This document shows positions 48,850 through 61,143 of a stretch of 64,000 nucleotides of DNA, one piece after another (position 1 is the first letter of the stretch; the number at the start of each line of letters is the position of its first letter). This DNA comes from Stichopus chloronotus (taxonomy: Eukaryota > Echinodermata > Holothuroidea > Aspidochirotida > Stichopodidae). A model generated the notes under the pieces. It did not search any database. It was not told where the DNA came from and worked only from the letters and a program-made list of their open reading frames with translations. The stretch spans positions 27,682,189 through 27,746,188 of the forward strand of contig CM037842.1 of the NCBI GenBank assembly GCA_021234535.1. Reading direction: 5' to 3'. Both the position numbers and the translations under genes were made by a program.

Positions 48850-51800
48850 CTTTTAACTGATTGTGTGTAGGGAAAACAATACCTTCAGTATTACGTCTGA
48901 TCTTAAGTTTTTCTTCTTATTCTTTTTTAAATGTACATACAAGGTTGTTCTTGGAAGGACTACATCTTTCCATGAACAAACATAACAGTAACAACAGTGT
49001 ACTGTGAAAAGCAATGGAAACAACATGAAGACAGAAAGAGAAAAACAGAAATTTATCATATTTAAAAAGTTCATGGTTTGTATTATAGGGCTTGCAGCTG
49101 GTCTCACTGGCGTACATCAAAAACACCACCAGTCACTGCTCCTTGATCTGTGTATGGAATTGCACGTACAGTAGTGAAACAAGGCATTGTATCACATTGG
49201 CTTTTTAAAACGTTGCACGATTTTACTTGGATTAAAACTGTCAACCATTACATTAATCATGTTTTGCACTTTTTTGTCGTGTGATGATTAAGAGGACTTG
49301 GAAATCGTATTTATTATCGTAATGTATATTGCCAGAACATGTACAGTATGCAATTAAAGACAGTGCGGACATTGAGTTTTAAATGTGTGGTTCTTTTGAC
49401 CTATAGATGCATCACTTTCAGTTCATTTAATGAATTTGCTAATTGTCAGAGGATAATATGATGACAGGTGTTAATAGATATGGTACATTAAACTTTCAGC
49501 TGATAGTTCTCAACTGAAAAAGAACTTAAAACTTCATCACTTTTTTGCATGAGGGGTGAACAAAACTTCCCACACCATCAAGTTGATGCAGCCCTCTACC
49601 CCTGAGAAGTAAACTTCATCCCTATGTCAGAATGTATGCTTCTTCCTTCTCTGTGTGATAAATTCAAAATCTCGATGCTTCCACTAGGGTGGAGATGAAA
49701 CATTTATTTGCTGTCCCGATATTATTCCTTTCCTGTTCGATGAACAACGCAAATATGGACGAACGGCCATTGGTGCAATGCTTGTGTGAATATTCCAAGT
49801 TTGTGATAATTCTTACAGGCCGATTTGTGGGATGACATGTATGCTACAGTACTAGGAACTACTAACATGTACATGGATATAAAATAAATCAGACCTTACA
49901 GTTGTATGAAACTTTTAATGAACTAGTTTGATTAATTTGACAGTTCTTACTGTAAATATGAGAAGATCAAGTATAAGCTGTACAAAGTACCTTACGCAAT
50001 TTGCAATTTTACCCCTTTATTTATTCAATTGTGCTTTTGTAAGTTGTTTCCCATTTTAAACTTTAACCTTGTGATGTTACGCGACAGTTGAAGGAAAATT
50101 GCTCGTGGTATTAATTACAAAGATATATACATCACTACAATGTGAACCTGCAGCCGGAATTCTATCATAAATTATCATACCTGTACATTGAGAAGGACAC
50201 GTACATTGCGGTACTGTAACCGTTTGCACAGAAATGTTCGCGCACTGCTCTGAGGTGCTGTGTGAAGAGGTTCACATTAATGGTAATACAGGATGCATCC
50301 CATTACTCAATAATGCTTGATGTTCTTTGTGTTATCTTGGTGCCCCTCGTCCAAGTCCCTGGCAGTGATGAACCTACACAGCTAGAACAAGCAGAGAGAA
50401 TATTTATAGACTAGAAACGAACCTAGCAAGTTGTCCTTTGGTTGATGAAACTTGTCACTACGAACACGTAGTTGGTACTGTGCGACCATACCATACTGAC
50501 AAGATGATCAAGAATGGGCCATCCTACTCTGTCTTGACCTAAGAAAGTCTTTTCAGAAAAGTGACATGTTGTTTCTTATTCTCACTCACAATTTTAAAAT
50601 GTGTTTTCACTTACAGTATATCTCTTCACCTCCTAATTATTTTGCATTTGATTCAGACTCAGTTGTCCCAACAGAATGCTAAAGGACAAGCCAAAATCAC
50701 AGGACTAGTTTATTTTCTGTTCATGTTTTTCAAATTGTGTGCAGGCCTACAGGCTGGCCTTCACACAGACTCTGCCATATTATTATTGTTCTGGAGCCTA
50801 AAGAAAACTTTGCTCAGAATGTTACTTGTCCATCGGACAACCAGGAGTGGGTTTGGTGATCCGATGTGATTTTATATCTGGGAAGATCATACGACCATTG
50901 AACTTCGGCCCTGCTGGAACAATTTATGAATTCATTTAGAAAAGTAAGTCCACCAACCCTCACTGAAATGCCATTAAGCTCAGTAGCGTACTTAATTAGG
51001 GCACTAACTGGTACAGTACGTGACTGTAACTCATAATGAGAAGGTGTTCATGCATACTGTATGCAGTACATAGTGAAGCACCTAGTTAATTTACTAGGAT
51101 TAGTCCCATCATAAGAGGAGTGGATCACAGGTACAGTATCGTTTACAGATATGCAACAGCAATGTCAGCAGAGAAGGTATCACTTCGAGTTACCCACACT
51201 GTCAGTGACATCTGTTGACTGGAGTACTGTATACAGTGCACAGTGGCTAATATATTCAAGTTCATGTGGTTAGACCACACTGAAGGTTATGCCCTGAACA
51301 GGTGCAATGATAAAAGCAGTTCATACACTGGTGTTGAAACCATTTATCATACATGGTAACAGTGTAGTGTACAGTGCAACATTCACATGTCCATGATAGC
51401 TTACTGTATATATTGCAGCTATGTATGCAAAGGCTGCATACATGCCATGTACAGAATGATGTGCAATGTGGTGCCTTGCAGTGTGAAACTTGTGCACATA
51501 GTTCATTCACCATTCAAGACTGGAATCAGTGGAATGTATGTATTGAGATCTGGCCTATATGTTCTATCCGGCTTTTAATTTTCCCAAACCTATAAGCTAT
51601 GAGAGAAAGATATTCATTGACTGTACAGTAGTAGTCTACATGTTTGGATCCCAGCAGGTGTTGCCCAGCCTTGCTAATTAAGATACATTTAAGAAGCCAA
51701 ACAGGGAAGAAAAAAATAATGATGACTTGGCTATCACAATTAGTCTCTTAGTTTTTAAACTCATCAAGTTGTCTGTGACTAATTTGTTGCAAACTTCAAG

Positions 51801-53950
51801 GTTTCGTGCATGCAGTGCACAGTCAGGATATTCTTTAATTCTCACTTTGAATGTGTTTAGGTAACTCATATCCTCGACAGCCCTAGACTTTACAGTACAG
51901 CATGTCAGTTGACGATGCAGGTGATTATGGTGGTGAGCCATACATGTGTGAATGTGCACATTGGAGCTGAGGCCTGATATAAAATGCTCTATTTTACACA
52001 CACTGCACAGAGTGAGGTTGAACCAGTTAATTGTGGGATTAAAATATTTTAACTTTCATCCTATTGCTGAATTAATTTTAAAAAAACTGTCTTTTTTCCT
52101 AAATTTCAACTTAACTCTCAAAAATGTGCCATCATCCTCTGTTCTTTTTTTTTTCTTTTTTTAATGTAAGTGCAAGTAAAGTTGCAGTGTGTTTATCTCA
52201 TTAGTAGCAGTTGAAGAGGTTTTCTTTTGTAAATCACTTGCCCCATGCAAAAACCATTCTTATTTATTCACAGTATGACTCAACATTTAAGTCAGAGGAA
52301 CTCTGAAAAGCTACCTCAATCTATTAGTCTGCTTTTTTGAAAGTAGAGGGGGCCATTGCAGTATTGAAATTTGAAGGAGAATACACACACGAGGTTCATT
52401 CATCGATAAATTTTGAGTAGTGTTGTATGTTCCAGAACACTTCCTGGTTCCACATACAGTGCAACATTACATAACTGTACTCAGGGATTCTGCCAGAATC
52501 TGCCAAATCCCCAAATCCCCTTGACTAAAACCCTGGTTCTGGGGATCTGCATGATAATAGGACTAGAACGTTCTCTGCATGCACACAGCTAATTTTTTTT
52601 TACAGGGGTGTATCGTTGATTGGCTGGGTATTATGTGACGCAGTTCCACGTATGTATGTTACAAGAAGAGTAAACGTGTTTTAGGCAGTGTGTGAAGATC
52701 AGGACATAAACAGTATATACACAGGTTAAACTGGTTTAAAAACTAGAGTTGAAAAAGTCATGTAGAATTATCAGTTCTGTAATGATTCTTTGATTCACAG
52801 ACCTCGGTACATTCGCGCTGATGTGAAGGTAGGGAAACTGGTTACTCTAACTGAATTATGAAAAGTAAATGCTGGTGGCAGCTTCTCAACGAGGTTTGAG
52901 ATCAGTGTGTAAACAATGTTGACAGATTTCTTTTTATTTTTTTCTGTCTGTACCCGTTTCTTTTTTTCCTGTGTATATTTTTTACTATTTACATCAAAGT
53001 AACTGGAGCGGGAAGTCTTCCTGCTGGAATCCAGATGTCATATTTCAAATGATCTGTAAATGTTTGTGGCTCTGGCATTTTGTGCCACTGCCTGGTCTTC
53101 ACTCTTCACCCCAGCCAGGGCTTTCAATTACTGTTTTCATTGATTCCTAAAAATTTGAACTTGGTAATTTACCATCAGGTACCTAGGTATTCAATCAAAA
53201 CATCATCTGTATGATTAACATCAAGTACTGTAAGCCATAGTCTTGTTGTTCGGATTTTAATTACCAGTTTACACTTAACAAGCATCAATAGGCCAATCGA
53301 TTTTCTGTGAGAAGAAGAAGAAACCTAAATTTTGAAATTTTTTGGTCCATGTTCAAGCAACTGGATTGAATTTCGTATTTTAAGGGTCTACACAAACAGG
53401 GAAAAATATAATTTGACACAGTGCATTCACACAACAGTTGTGTTGTTTTTCACTTTATGATGACAGAACTGGGAGGGGGGGAGAGGTAATTTTGGATTTG
53501 GGTACTTTCGAGTGGGTACCCAGGTTACTCATGAAAACAGTACTTGTACAATAAAGTTAGGTTTTAAAGTAATATTCATCTAACAGGAATAAAAGGATTA
53601 TTTTAGACAGCTGGACTACAATACTTCCAGTGATGAAACTGAAAGAATTTAATTTGGTTTTCAGAGGGACAAACGTACAGAATGCAGTTGTCCTTAACGA
53701 AAGTGCAGTAGGTTGCCCTGCCCACAATAATGTCTTCAATAGTCTACAATTTATGAACCTATTTCTGTGGGTAACACATTTGTATTTTGCTGATTCCATT
53801 CCAAATTCATTGTATCATTTCAGAAATATTCCAAACAAAATCTGAATTGGGTTCTCGCACGACATGATTTGGTTGTCGGAGGGACAACCTTGTCACAAAA
53901 TCTGATTCTCCTGTAGAACTTTTCGTCGTCTATAATTCCAGGAATACCAC
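48850..53950. other. No gene supported
   Basis: Several short open segments flanked by possible splice sites (for example near 50640, 50820 and 52801) were examined and not accepted. Many TACTGTA/TACAGTA words occur. No repeat family was recognised. Confidence 0.35.
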
Positions 53951-53954
53951 TAAA

Positions 53955-54180
53955 ATTTTCCCCCGCTTGAACAACCCCAGCCCCCCCCAGACAGTTCACA
54001 CCTGAATAATTCCCCTCCTGGGATGGTGGGAATAGTCTGAGTTGAGAATAGACCTGGTGGGAATAGTCTGAGTTGAGAACCGTACCTGGTGGGAATTGTT
54101 CGGAAGAAGTTTTGCAGGTACTGTAGGAGTTGTCTGTTTGAAACTCGCTGGAGAAAAGTCTGGATGGAGTTGACCAGGAG
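53955..54180. repeat. Dispersed G/C-tract repeat, copy 3, with a local tandem duplication
   Basis: A C-rich left half (CAACCCCAGCCCCCCCCAGA) is followed by a G-rich right half. TGGTGGGAATAGTCTGAGTT GAGAA is present twice in tandem at about 54022-54080 and starts a third time. Confidence 0.6.
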
Positions 54181-54605
54181 TTTGTCTATTCCATCACTTT
54201 ACAGAGGTTGTACATGATGCATCTGTTATATCCATTGGTAGTTACAGGTATCTCTTTATACAAGATGCGTTACTTAGACTGACCCAAATGATATCTCTGT
54301 TCCTTCGTGACAAATTACAAAAGAAGACAAAGTATCTTTTTGACCCTTAAGTATAAATCATCTTGACCATCTAGTGAGATGCAGGAAGTGAAGTTTACTG
54401 TAAGCTTGTGCGTTATACTAGTCAGTATGTTTTTTGTTTGCTGTAAGGACTTAAATTTGACCACATACTGTATTCTCCCCACAGAAAAAAAATGGCTGTC
54501 TAAATATGATGAACTGCTACTGTATAGCAGTAGCAGTTCTCCACGTACTAGCACTTCTGCGTAATTAACTGTTTAAAGTATGGATGGCATTGCCTCCTTC
54601 CCTCG

Positions 54606-54803
54606 ATGGGGTTAGACGATCTGTCGTCTGCGCTCACTAAAGTCCTGGATCGAATTTTGATTCTGGTGAACGATCATGCAAATGTGAAAACTGCCGCCGG
54701 GAATCTACGGATACAGAGAGAATAATATGGCTGATGCACGATTGAATGATGCCACATGTATGCAAGATCAAACCGTGAAAGAGGTCAACTCGATGCTTTA
54801 GAT
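54606..54803 (+). pseudogene. Coding-like segment with a one-base frame break, unidentified
   Basis: From ATG at 54606 the frame reads MGLDDLSSALTKVLDRILIL, VNDHANVKTAAGNLRIQRE, then TAA at 54723. Fourteen of 39 codons start with G. Skipping one T at about 54723 continues NMADARLNDATCMQDQTVKE then VNSML to TAG at 54801. The result is a helical, acidic protein segment of about 64 residues with no match I recognise. It may be an exon with a sequence error or a decayed gene fragment. A copy of repeat R200 begins some 25 bases downstream. Confidence 0.35.
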
Positions 54804-54827
54804 GTTGTTAAATGATGCCATTTATAA

Positions 54828-54898
54828 CGCTGTATGAAACGCAACTGTCATTGGTTCATGGTGTGGAGTATGCAAGAAAACTTTTGGCACCACACGCC

Positions 54899-54935
<37 letters not shown>

Positions 54936-54975
54936 ATGGCCTGAAATGGCATTTCACATTTCAACAGTATTTACC
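54828..54975 (+). repeat. R200 copy with a 35-C tract
   Basis: Contains GGAGTATGCAAGAAAACTTT, then the C tract expanded to 35 bases (54900-54934), GATGGCCTGAAATGGCATTT and ATTTACCCAGC. The right end of the family is missing or replaced by the coding-like segment that follows. Confidence 0.75.
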
Positions 54976-55112
54976 CAGCAGTGAAAATTTACAGCCATCT
55001 TGACCTGGCTCCACAAGCAGATACTGAGATATTGAAAGATGTTGAGACATCATTAAGAGATTACGAGCCAGACGGGGGCGTGTTGCCAGAATTGATCTCA
55101 GGTGCCCTTTGA
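54945..55112 (+). CDS. Coding-like segment, possible terminal exon, unidentified
   Basis: The frame gives IYPAVKIYSHLDLAPQADTE, ILKDVETSLRDYEPDGGVLP, ELISGAL and TGA at 55110-55112. About 18 of 43 codons start with G, the strongest coding bias outside HMBS. A splice acceptor ACCCAG at 54973-54978 would make the exon start at 54979; this AG is part of repeat R200. No family is recognised. It may belong with the segment at 54606-54803, the two being separated by the repeat. Confidence 0.4.
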   Translation, partial: NGISHFNSIYPAVKIYSHLDLAPQADTEILKDVETSLRDYEPDGGVLPELISGAL

Positions 55113-55474
55113 GCAGTGTCAAATGTAATGCATTAGTGAAACCAGTGAAGTGAATACCCACTCCAGAGAGTTGTGGGGTTTTCAAATTAAATAAAACTTG
55201 AGGCTAGCTGCACCATCTCTTTTATGTAGTACATTGCAGTCAGTAAAATTCAGATTTATGATGCAAGTTCTGGATTGTACAGTACATGTTAATACATGTA
55301 GAACTTGATAATAGATTTTTGTCACAAATGAAGCTATTTACAGCCACATGCTGGCAAGATACTGTATGTTACATGCAAATAAAAACAGCAAGAAAGAGAT
55401 TGCAACATTAGTTTCAAGTGGCTACCTTCAGTTTTCCTAATTTTGATAGTGGTTGGATATTATACCAGTTTTTT

Positions 55475-56795
55475 AGCTCATGCCAGCATGCTGGTGTGAG
55501 CTTACAGTATGGGATGATCATGCCTCACTCAATATCGTATCTATCTATCTGTCCACAATTGTTCAAAATGCTTCTCCTACAACATGCTTTCATGGATTTG
55601 TTTGAAACTTACACACAATGTTCCATGGGTGCTAGACCATTTGGGGTGTTCAGGAATTGTCGGCCTAAAGTCCCATGTGGGCCCTGAGGCCCATTTTATG
55701 AAATTCTGCCAAATGCTTTTCCTCCTACAAATTCCCTTGGACAATGTTGATGGTTTGTCATATGATACTCTTTTAGTGGTGCCTTCAGGGTGTTCAGGAG
55801 TTTTGGGTCCAAAGTGCCATGTAGGCCCTTTGGCCTATTTTGTGAAATTCTGCAAAATGCTTCTCCTTCCACATATTCTCTTGTACCATGTTGATGGTTT
55901 GTCGTAATGGTACTCCAATAGTGGTATGTTCAGGTTGGTAATGGTACTCCAATAGTGGTATGTTCAGGTTGGTCTAAGAATTCTGGGTCCAAGGTCCCAT
56001 GTGTCCCTTTTGGCCCATGTTATGAAGTTCTGTGAAATGCTTCCCCTCCTACATGCTACAGTACATTCTCCAACAACAGATTCTCTTGTGTACTGTCAAT
56101 GGTTTGTCATAATGATACTCCGCTCTGATGATGCCCTCAGGATGTTAAGAATATTGGGTCCAAAGTCCCATGTGGGCCCTTTGGCCCATTTTGTGAAATT
56201 GTGCAAAATGCTTTTCCTCCCACAGATTCTCTTGGACAGTGTTGATGGTTTGTCATAGTGATACTCCATCAGTGATGCCCTCAGGGTGTTCAGGAATTTT
56301 TGGTGCAAGGTCCTATGTGGGCTCTTTGGCCCATTTTATGAGATTCTGCAAAATGCTTTTCTTCCTTCAGATTCTCTCATACAATGTTTGTCATAATGAT
56401 ACTCTTATAGTGGTATCTTCAGGATGTTCAGGAATGTTGGGTCCAAAGTCCTATGTGGGCCCTTTGGCCCATTTTCTGATATTCTGCGAAATGCTTCTCT
56501 CACAGGTTCTTTTGTACAATGTTTATGGTTTGTCATAATGATTAGAGGTGCCCTCAGGTGTTCAGGAATTTTCATTGCATGATCCAATTTGGGCCCTTTG
56601 GCTCATTTTTTGAAATTCTGCCAAATGCTTCTCCTCCTACAGGTTTTCTTGTACAATGTTGATGTTTTGTCTTAACAATTTCTCTGTCGATGGTACCTAC
56701 ATGGTGTTCAGTAATTTGGGGTGGTCTAAGATTTCAGATAACTTACAGGCACTTGGTTGAAGGTATGAGCTTTTGCACTATTGGTGCTCTAGTTC
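55475..56795 (+). mobile_element. Hairpin-ended tandem-repeat element (HTE), copy 2, complete
   Basis: The 5' palindrome AGCTCATGCCAGCA/TGCTGGTGTGAGCT (55475-55502) is followed by a leader with TCTGTCCACAATTGTTCAAA and CTTCTCCTACAACATGC. About six to seven tandem units of roughly 110-170 bp follow (GTTGATGGTTTGTCATAATG, GTCCAAGGTCCCATGTG, CCCATTTTATGAAATTCTG). The 3' end is GGTATGAGCTTTTGCACTAT with TGGTGCTC (56763-56790). The unit frame stays open for about 80-100 codons here and there but shows no protein family. The design of end hairpins plus internal tandem array resembles Helitron/Helentron-related non-autonomous elements. Confidence 0.75.
55907..55974. repeat. Perfect 34-bp tandem duplication
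   Basis: AATGGTACTCCAATAGTGGT plus the following 14 bases occur twice without change inside the HTE array, indicating a very recent slippage or unequal exchange. Confidence 0.85.
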
Positions 56796-56799
56796 AACA

Positions 56800-58330
56800 G
56801 AACTTGCCCACTCACCTTTCATCTTTGATCATTCTTTTTTCTTTGTGGGGGAGGGGAGAATTGTCAAGTTTTTCCCTCATGTTAGTGATAAGCCTTAAAA
56901 AAATGGAGTTAATTACTGTATGTGTGGATATTTTCAGTGTTGATTCAGGGGATAAGTGGAGCATTAGTACTGTATTTAGTACAGTAGTTGTAAAACCTTT
57001 TTGCTGTATCTTAATCCAAATGGGGTATATCATCTCTTTAAAAAAAGTTAAGGTAGTTTTAGTTACAAATGTGATTAACAAATGACAAATTCAGTCATGT
57101 GTGTCAGTAGACAGGAAAACCATAATTTAGATTTGAATTTTTCTTGTTCTGACTTTGCATGGAGGTAATATTTGTGATTATACACGAGTTTTATGCCCGT
57201 TTCTAGTCTTGTCAATGGGATGCTAGAATTAAAGGTCATTAGTTGTTCGTACCCGCAAAGTTTGGCAAGGACTAGTATAGAACTTAGTACTTATTAGCCA
57301 GCTCTGTGCAAAGTGTGTTTGGTGAGCTCTACATTAATAGAGTCTTTAAAGGGGCTCATTGACATCAAGAAAGATTGTGGTCATACTGAAGGTTATAAAC
57401 ACGTGCCAATACTTACAATTAGCATACTGTAATTACTGTACAGTCAAGTTTCACACCCGAAAGTTGTGAAAACTGTCAAAGTTTTTGACTGTTGGTTGAG
57501 TGCATATGAATATACTGCTAATATGAGAGGTGTCTGGTCACATATTTTCAAAACCAAATTAAATCGTTAGTTAATCACTTTGTAATGTTCCATATATGAA
57601 ACATTGGGATCCTCTTAGTTTGAGCATTTGTAGTTATTATGTGAAGAAAACTTGACAGGTTAAGAAAAAATTTAGTACGTTTTAAAAAAAACTAGCAATT
57701 GGGCACGTAGTCATAAAGAGCCATGATACCAAGTTGCTTTATGTTGGAAGACCATGTCACTTTATCCGTTCATATCAGTTAAATTGTGGTATCACTGTGA
57801 CTGTAAATATGTTAACAATTCAAATGTGACAGTCTTAAAGTACTGTAAATCAGATGTCGCTGGTATTTTCGCATCCCTTTGATGTATTTATACCCCAAGT
57901 ACAACGTAATCCTCGATGCAAAACATTGCTGCCACGTCGGAACATGCTCGGCAGAAAGTCTGTCACAGGTTTCATGTTAGGAACTACAACATCACTTGAA
58001 ATCTATTGACCTGTCTGTGAAATTGTCATCAATTGGACAGCCTGCAATATGGGTGATTAATAGTTAATGTCATTTTAATTAATTCTCATATATATTTCCT
58101 CATATATATAGTTTCTCATATATGTATTTTCTCATATATATGTTACAGTATATGCCCAATGGAATCAGCAATTAACCTATCTGGATTTTGAATTGCTGAA
58201 ATGTTTGTGTCACAATGACTTTATTGTATTCTATCCAAATTTTCTGTAATTAAAGATTCAATGGTAACCAGATTTTAACCAAACAAATTTGCCAAGCTAC
58301 TAGAAACTCTAGATTGTATGCTGATGTTTT
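56800..58330. other. No gene supported
   Basis: AT-rich sequence. A short TTTCTCATATATATAG tandem lies at 58083-58150. Nothing else was recognised. Confidence 0.45.
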
Positions 58331-58334
58331 TTAC

Positions 58335-58601
58335 TTTAAAGACAAAAACTCATCGCCCCAGACAGTTTCAATTCTCCCAACCACCTACTGTACCTCTAGT
58401 CCCTTGATCCCTCAGCCTGTCTTAAATTCCTCCACATGTGTAATCAAACAATGGATCCCTGTGTACGCTGTGTAATACGAGCTGCTCTGCATCTTTCGAA
58501 TTTGCTGTCAATCTAAGAGTACTGTAACTTAGAACCAGTTGAGAATTTTGCTTTCTGGGAGGTAAAAATATAGCTTAGGGTGATGCAATACAGCCTTTAA
58601 G
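58335..58601 (+). mobile_element. MITE family A, full copy (~267 bp)
   Basis: The left end TTTAAAGACAAAAACTCATC and right end GGTGATGCAATACAGCCTTT AA are imperfect inverted repeats. The body aligns with the copy at 21602-21850. Both ends contain TTAA. Confidence 0.8.
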
Positions 58602-58989
58602 GACACACTCAAATAAAATGACTTTTCTTGAATGTGCCAGCTTTTCTTACAGTAATTCATTTCAGTGAAAGCACCTCTGCAGAGAACATGTAAAGTAGCT
58701 AGGATAGAACTTCTACCTCTGTGAGCTTTACTGTACTTTCCAAAATATGTCATGAAGTAGAATTATTCATGATAACACCAAAATTGCCCCAAATATGTAA
58801 ATTAAATTGTGGAACACAGCTCAACTAATTTTTGCATGTAATTTGCCAAATGTTGTGGTATAATTTGACCAGGTCCTTGACACGTTTGAATTGCTCATGA
58901 ATATAACTTCAGTATAAGTTACAAGTGCTACATACTTAAAGGAAGGCAGTTGTAGTATACAGTAGTTGTGATGTACATCTCACATAACT

Positions 58990-59578
58990 TTTAAAAGGAT
59001 GGTCTAACCACAAATATATGTAGCTTTGATATGTTGAAGAGTAAGTTAATCTGACCATTACAGTGAAACTTCCATTCAATTCCCATGTGTGGTTCCCGAG
59101 ATATGAGCAGTTGAAGTTGCCACATTTGTTACCAACAGTTGAATTGAAGCAAGCAGGAGTGATGTCATCTCCCCACACTGATATTTGCATATTATGTTTT
59201 TCTTTAAAATATACACCAAATTTAATACTTCAATATATAGTGATATCATTGTGTGAATGTATGAGGGGTATGAGAGTTTTGTGACCTTCATGTAACCAAG
59301 AAGGAAGGCTGACCACCTGCTGATTTCAAGGTCAAAATAATAAATTGAAAAAATGAAGAAAACAAAAGACTCTTGAGCAATGTGAAGAGATGATGTCACG
59401 ATCCTGTTTGCTTCAAGTTCCCAGTTGGTAGCAAAGGGGGCAACTCGAACTGATAAAATCGCGAGAACCATGCATGGGAACTGAATGGAAGTTTTACTAA
59501 ATAGGGTCACATTTACTTACTCTTAAACATGTCAAAGCTAAATTTCTGGCTGGACTATCCTTATAACACTTTCTTCTT
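58990..59578. mobile_element. Palindromic MITE with ~195-bp arms
   Basis: The left arm (about 58990-59190) and right arm (about 59383-59578) are inverted copies. AAAGGATGGTCTAACCAC pairs with the complement of CTGGACTATCCTT. AAACTTCCATTCAATTCCCA on the left matches the reverse complement of TGGGAACTGAATGGAAGTTT on the right. ATGATGTCA occurs near the inner end of each arm. About 190 unrelated bases lie between. Identity over the arms looks like about 75-80%. Confidence 0.85.
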
Positions 59579-59579
59579 C

Positions 59580-61130
59580 CCAATCAGGTATAAGCCTAAA
59601 CAGGTATATCATTTTGTGGCTAAAAGTGTTCTGCGAGATGGCAAATGCAGTCAACCAGAATGTGAGGCATTCACACTCACGAATATGGACCGAATTGCAG
59701 ATCTAAACGGACTGTGGCATCACTCAAGTAATGCACTGCTTTTTCTGCTTATGATAACTGTGGTTATAGTAGTCTAGGGACGTAAAAGGAGCACCAATAT
59801 CCAACCAACTTACGATTGAAACTCATACAAGGCTTTGTGCAGAATTCAGTCTACGACTACGACTACGAACACGACGAGTTCGTTCGCTAACTTAGACTCG
59901 AGTCGAGTTAGCCTAGCCTAGCAGTTACAACTTATGACACATTGGGCTAAGTTCCTGTAAACTTCTACTCGATCATGGACACGATACATACGAACGTTTG
60001 AAAAGACAGTAACTGTACGCTTATTACACCATTATCTCTAGGCCTAGTGTCAGTGACAATTTTGAAGAAAGAGACAACACGGTCAGTCACGATAACACTC
60101 ATTTGCCAATCTTTTCTACCCTGCCTAGCGGAACTGACAGTCAGGTGGACACGTGCAGTGTAGTGGTCCACGCGCATTTATGCAACACGTACGGCAGTAT
60201 AGTAGTACGGCACACACACGAGCACATTATGAAGATAAATATGCAAAGTTTGACAGAACAGCTCGACGCGTTACCACCTGTTGTCTTTCTTTTTATTGAG
60301 ATATAAAACAAACCAGTTTGTTATCAAGCAGTGATAACCTCCTGGGTTGAAATATTAACAAGTGAATTTTAATACTACATTCCTCTACCAGAAAAAAATA
60401 GAATCCAAAGTCCGCTACAATCTATTTCAAACATTTCAGAATACCGACAGTGAAGAGTTGAGATTTTCATACGGAACAGCCATTCGCAAAATGGTGGAAA
60501 GGGCTGTTGTTCATGTTTTACAGTCGTTTTGTTGTGCAATCCCTCAAAAATGTTAGTGTTTACAACGTAATAGTCCACAAACTGTTCTAAAAAGCATACA
60601 CTAATTCTTATTCGCATTGAAAAGTTTTGTTTTAAGTAATGTTATTTGGTTAAATTGTAAGAATTTCCAGTCATACAAAGGAAAGACTGTCAAGAGGCTG
60701 AAACACGACTGCTATACTTCGCTATTCGCTCGTAAAAAGTGCGCCTGTACAGTAGTTAGGAGGAAAAAAATTATCAGATTTTGAAAATGGAGGTCAATAT
60801 TGAGGAAACTGACTTGTTATTATGTGGTTTCTTTGTCCTTGACCCAAACATGAATGGAATACTGATGTCCATAATTTACATTTCAAATTTCTTGCGCATG
60901 TACTGTTCAGGTCATTTTGCATGTCCTCGGCCTGTATTCAGGCCGGCCTGAGTGCTTACATTATGTACTGTACATGTGTTCATTGTAAAATATGTAAAGG
61001 AAATACGGTAGTTTATATCACTTATTGGAAACTAGTGCAGTACGCAAAGCACTGTGAAAGAGAGGTACTGTAACATTCACATCGTAGACATATACCCACC
61101 CCTTTGCCTCACTAAAGCATAGATTTGACC
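59580..61130. other. No gene firmly supported
   Basis: A forward frame open at 59588-59777 follows TTCTTCCCAATCAG and reads YKPKQVYHFVAKSVLRDGKC then SQPECEAF, ending in a hydrophobic tail; it overlaps the MITE edge and is not recognised. Another open frame at 60395-60556 is similar in quality. Neither is called. Confidence 0.35.
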
Positions 61131-61133
61131 CAT

Positions 61134-61143
61134 GCCCAAATCG
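61134..61143 (+). repeat. 10-bp target-site duplication, left copy
   Basis: GCCCAAATCG, identical and in the same orientation at 62359-62368, bracketing the foldback element. Confidence 0.8.

Noticed and set aside
50260..50940. Several protein-like pieces in different frames (for example PGVGLVIRCDFISGKIIRPL)
   Set aside because: Each piece is short, in-frame stops are frequent, and no consistent splice sites join them. The evidence is too weak to call a pseudogene.
52801..52828. Micro-exon reading PRYIRADVK between CACAG and GTAGGG, resembling PRYVRVNTLK of NSUN methyltransferases
   Set aside because: Nine residues with several differences; no other NSUN motif is nearby.
55584..56538. Series of 85-107-codon frames with repeated MVCHSD/GPKSHVGPLAHF-like segments
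   Set aside because: They are the translated tandem unit of the HTE element, not a protein family.
59588..59777. Forward frame after TTCCCAATCAG with a hydrophobic C-terminus
   Set aside because: Abuts the palindromic MITE edge, is not recognised, and its codon bias is only moderate.
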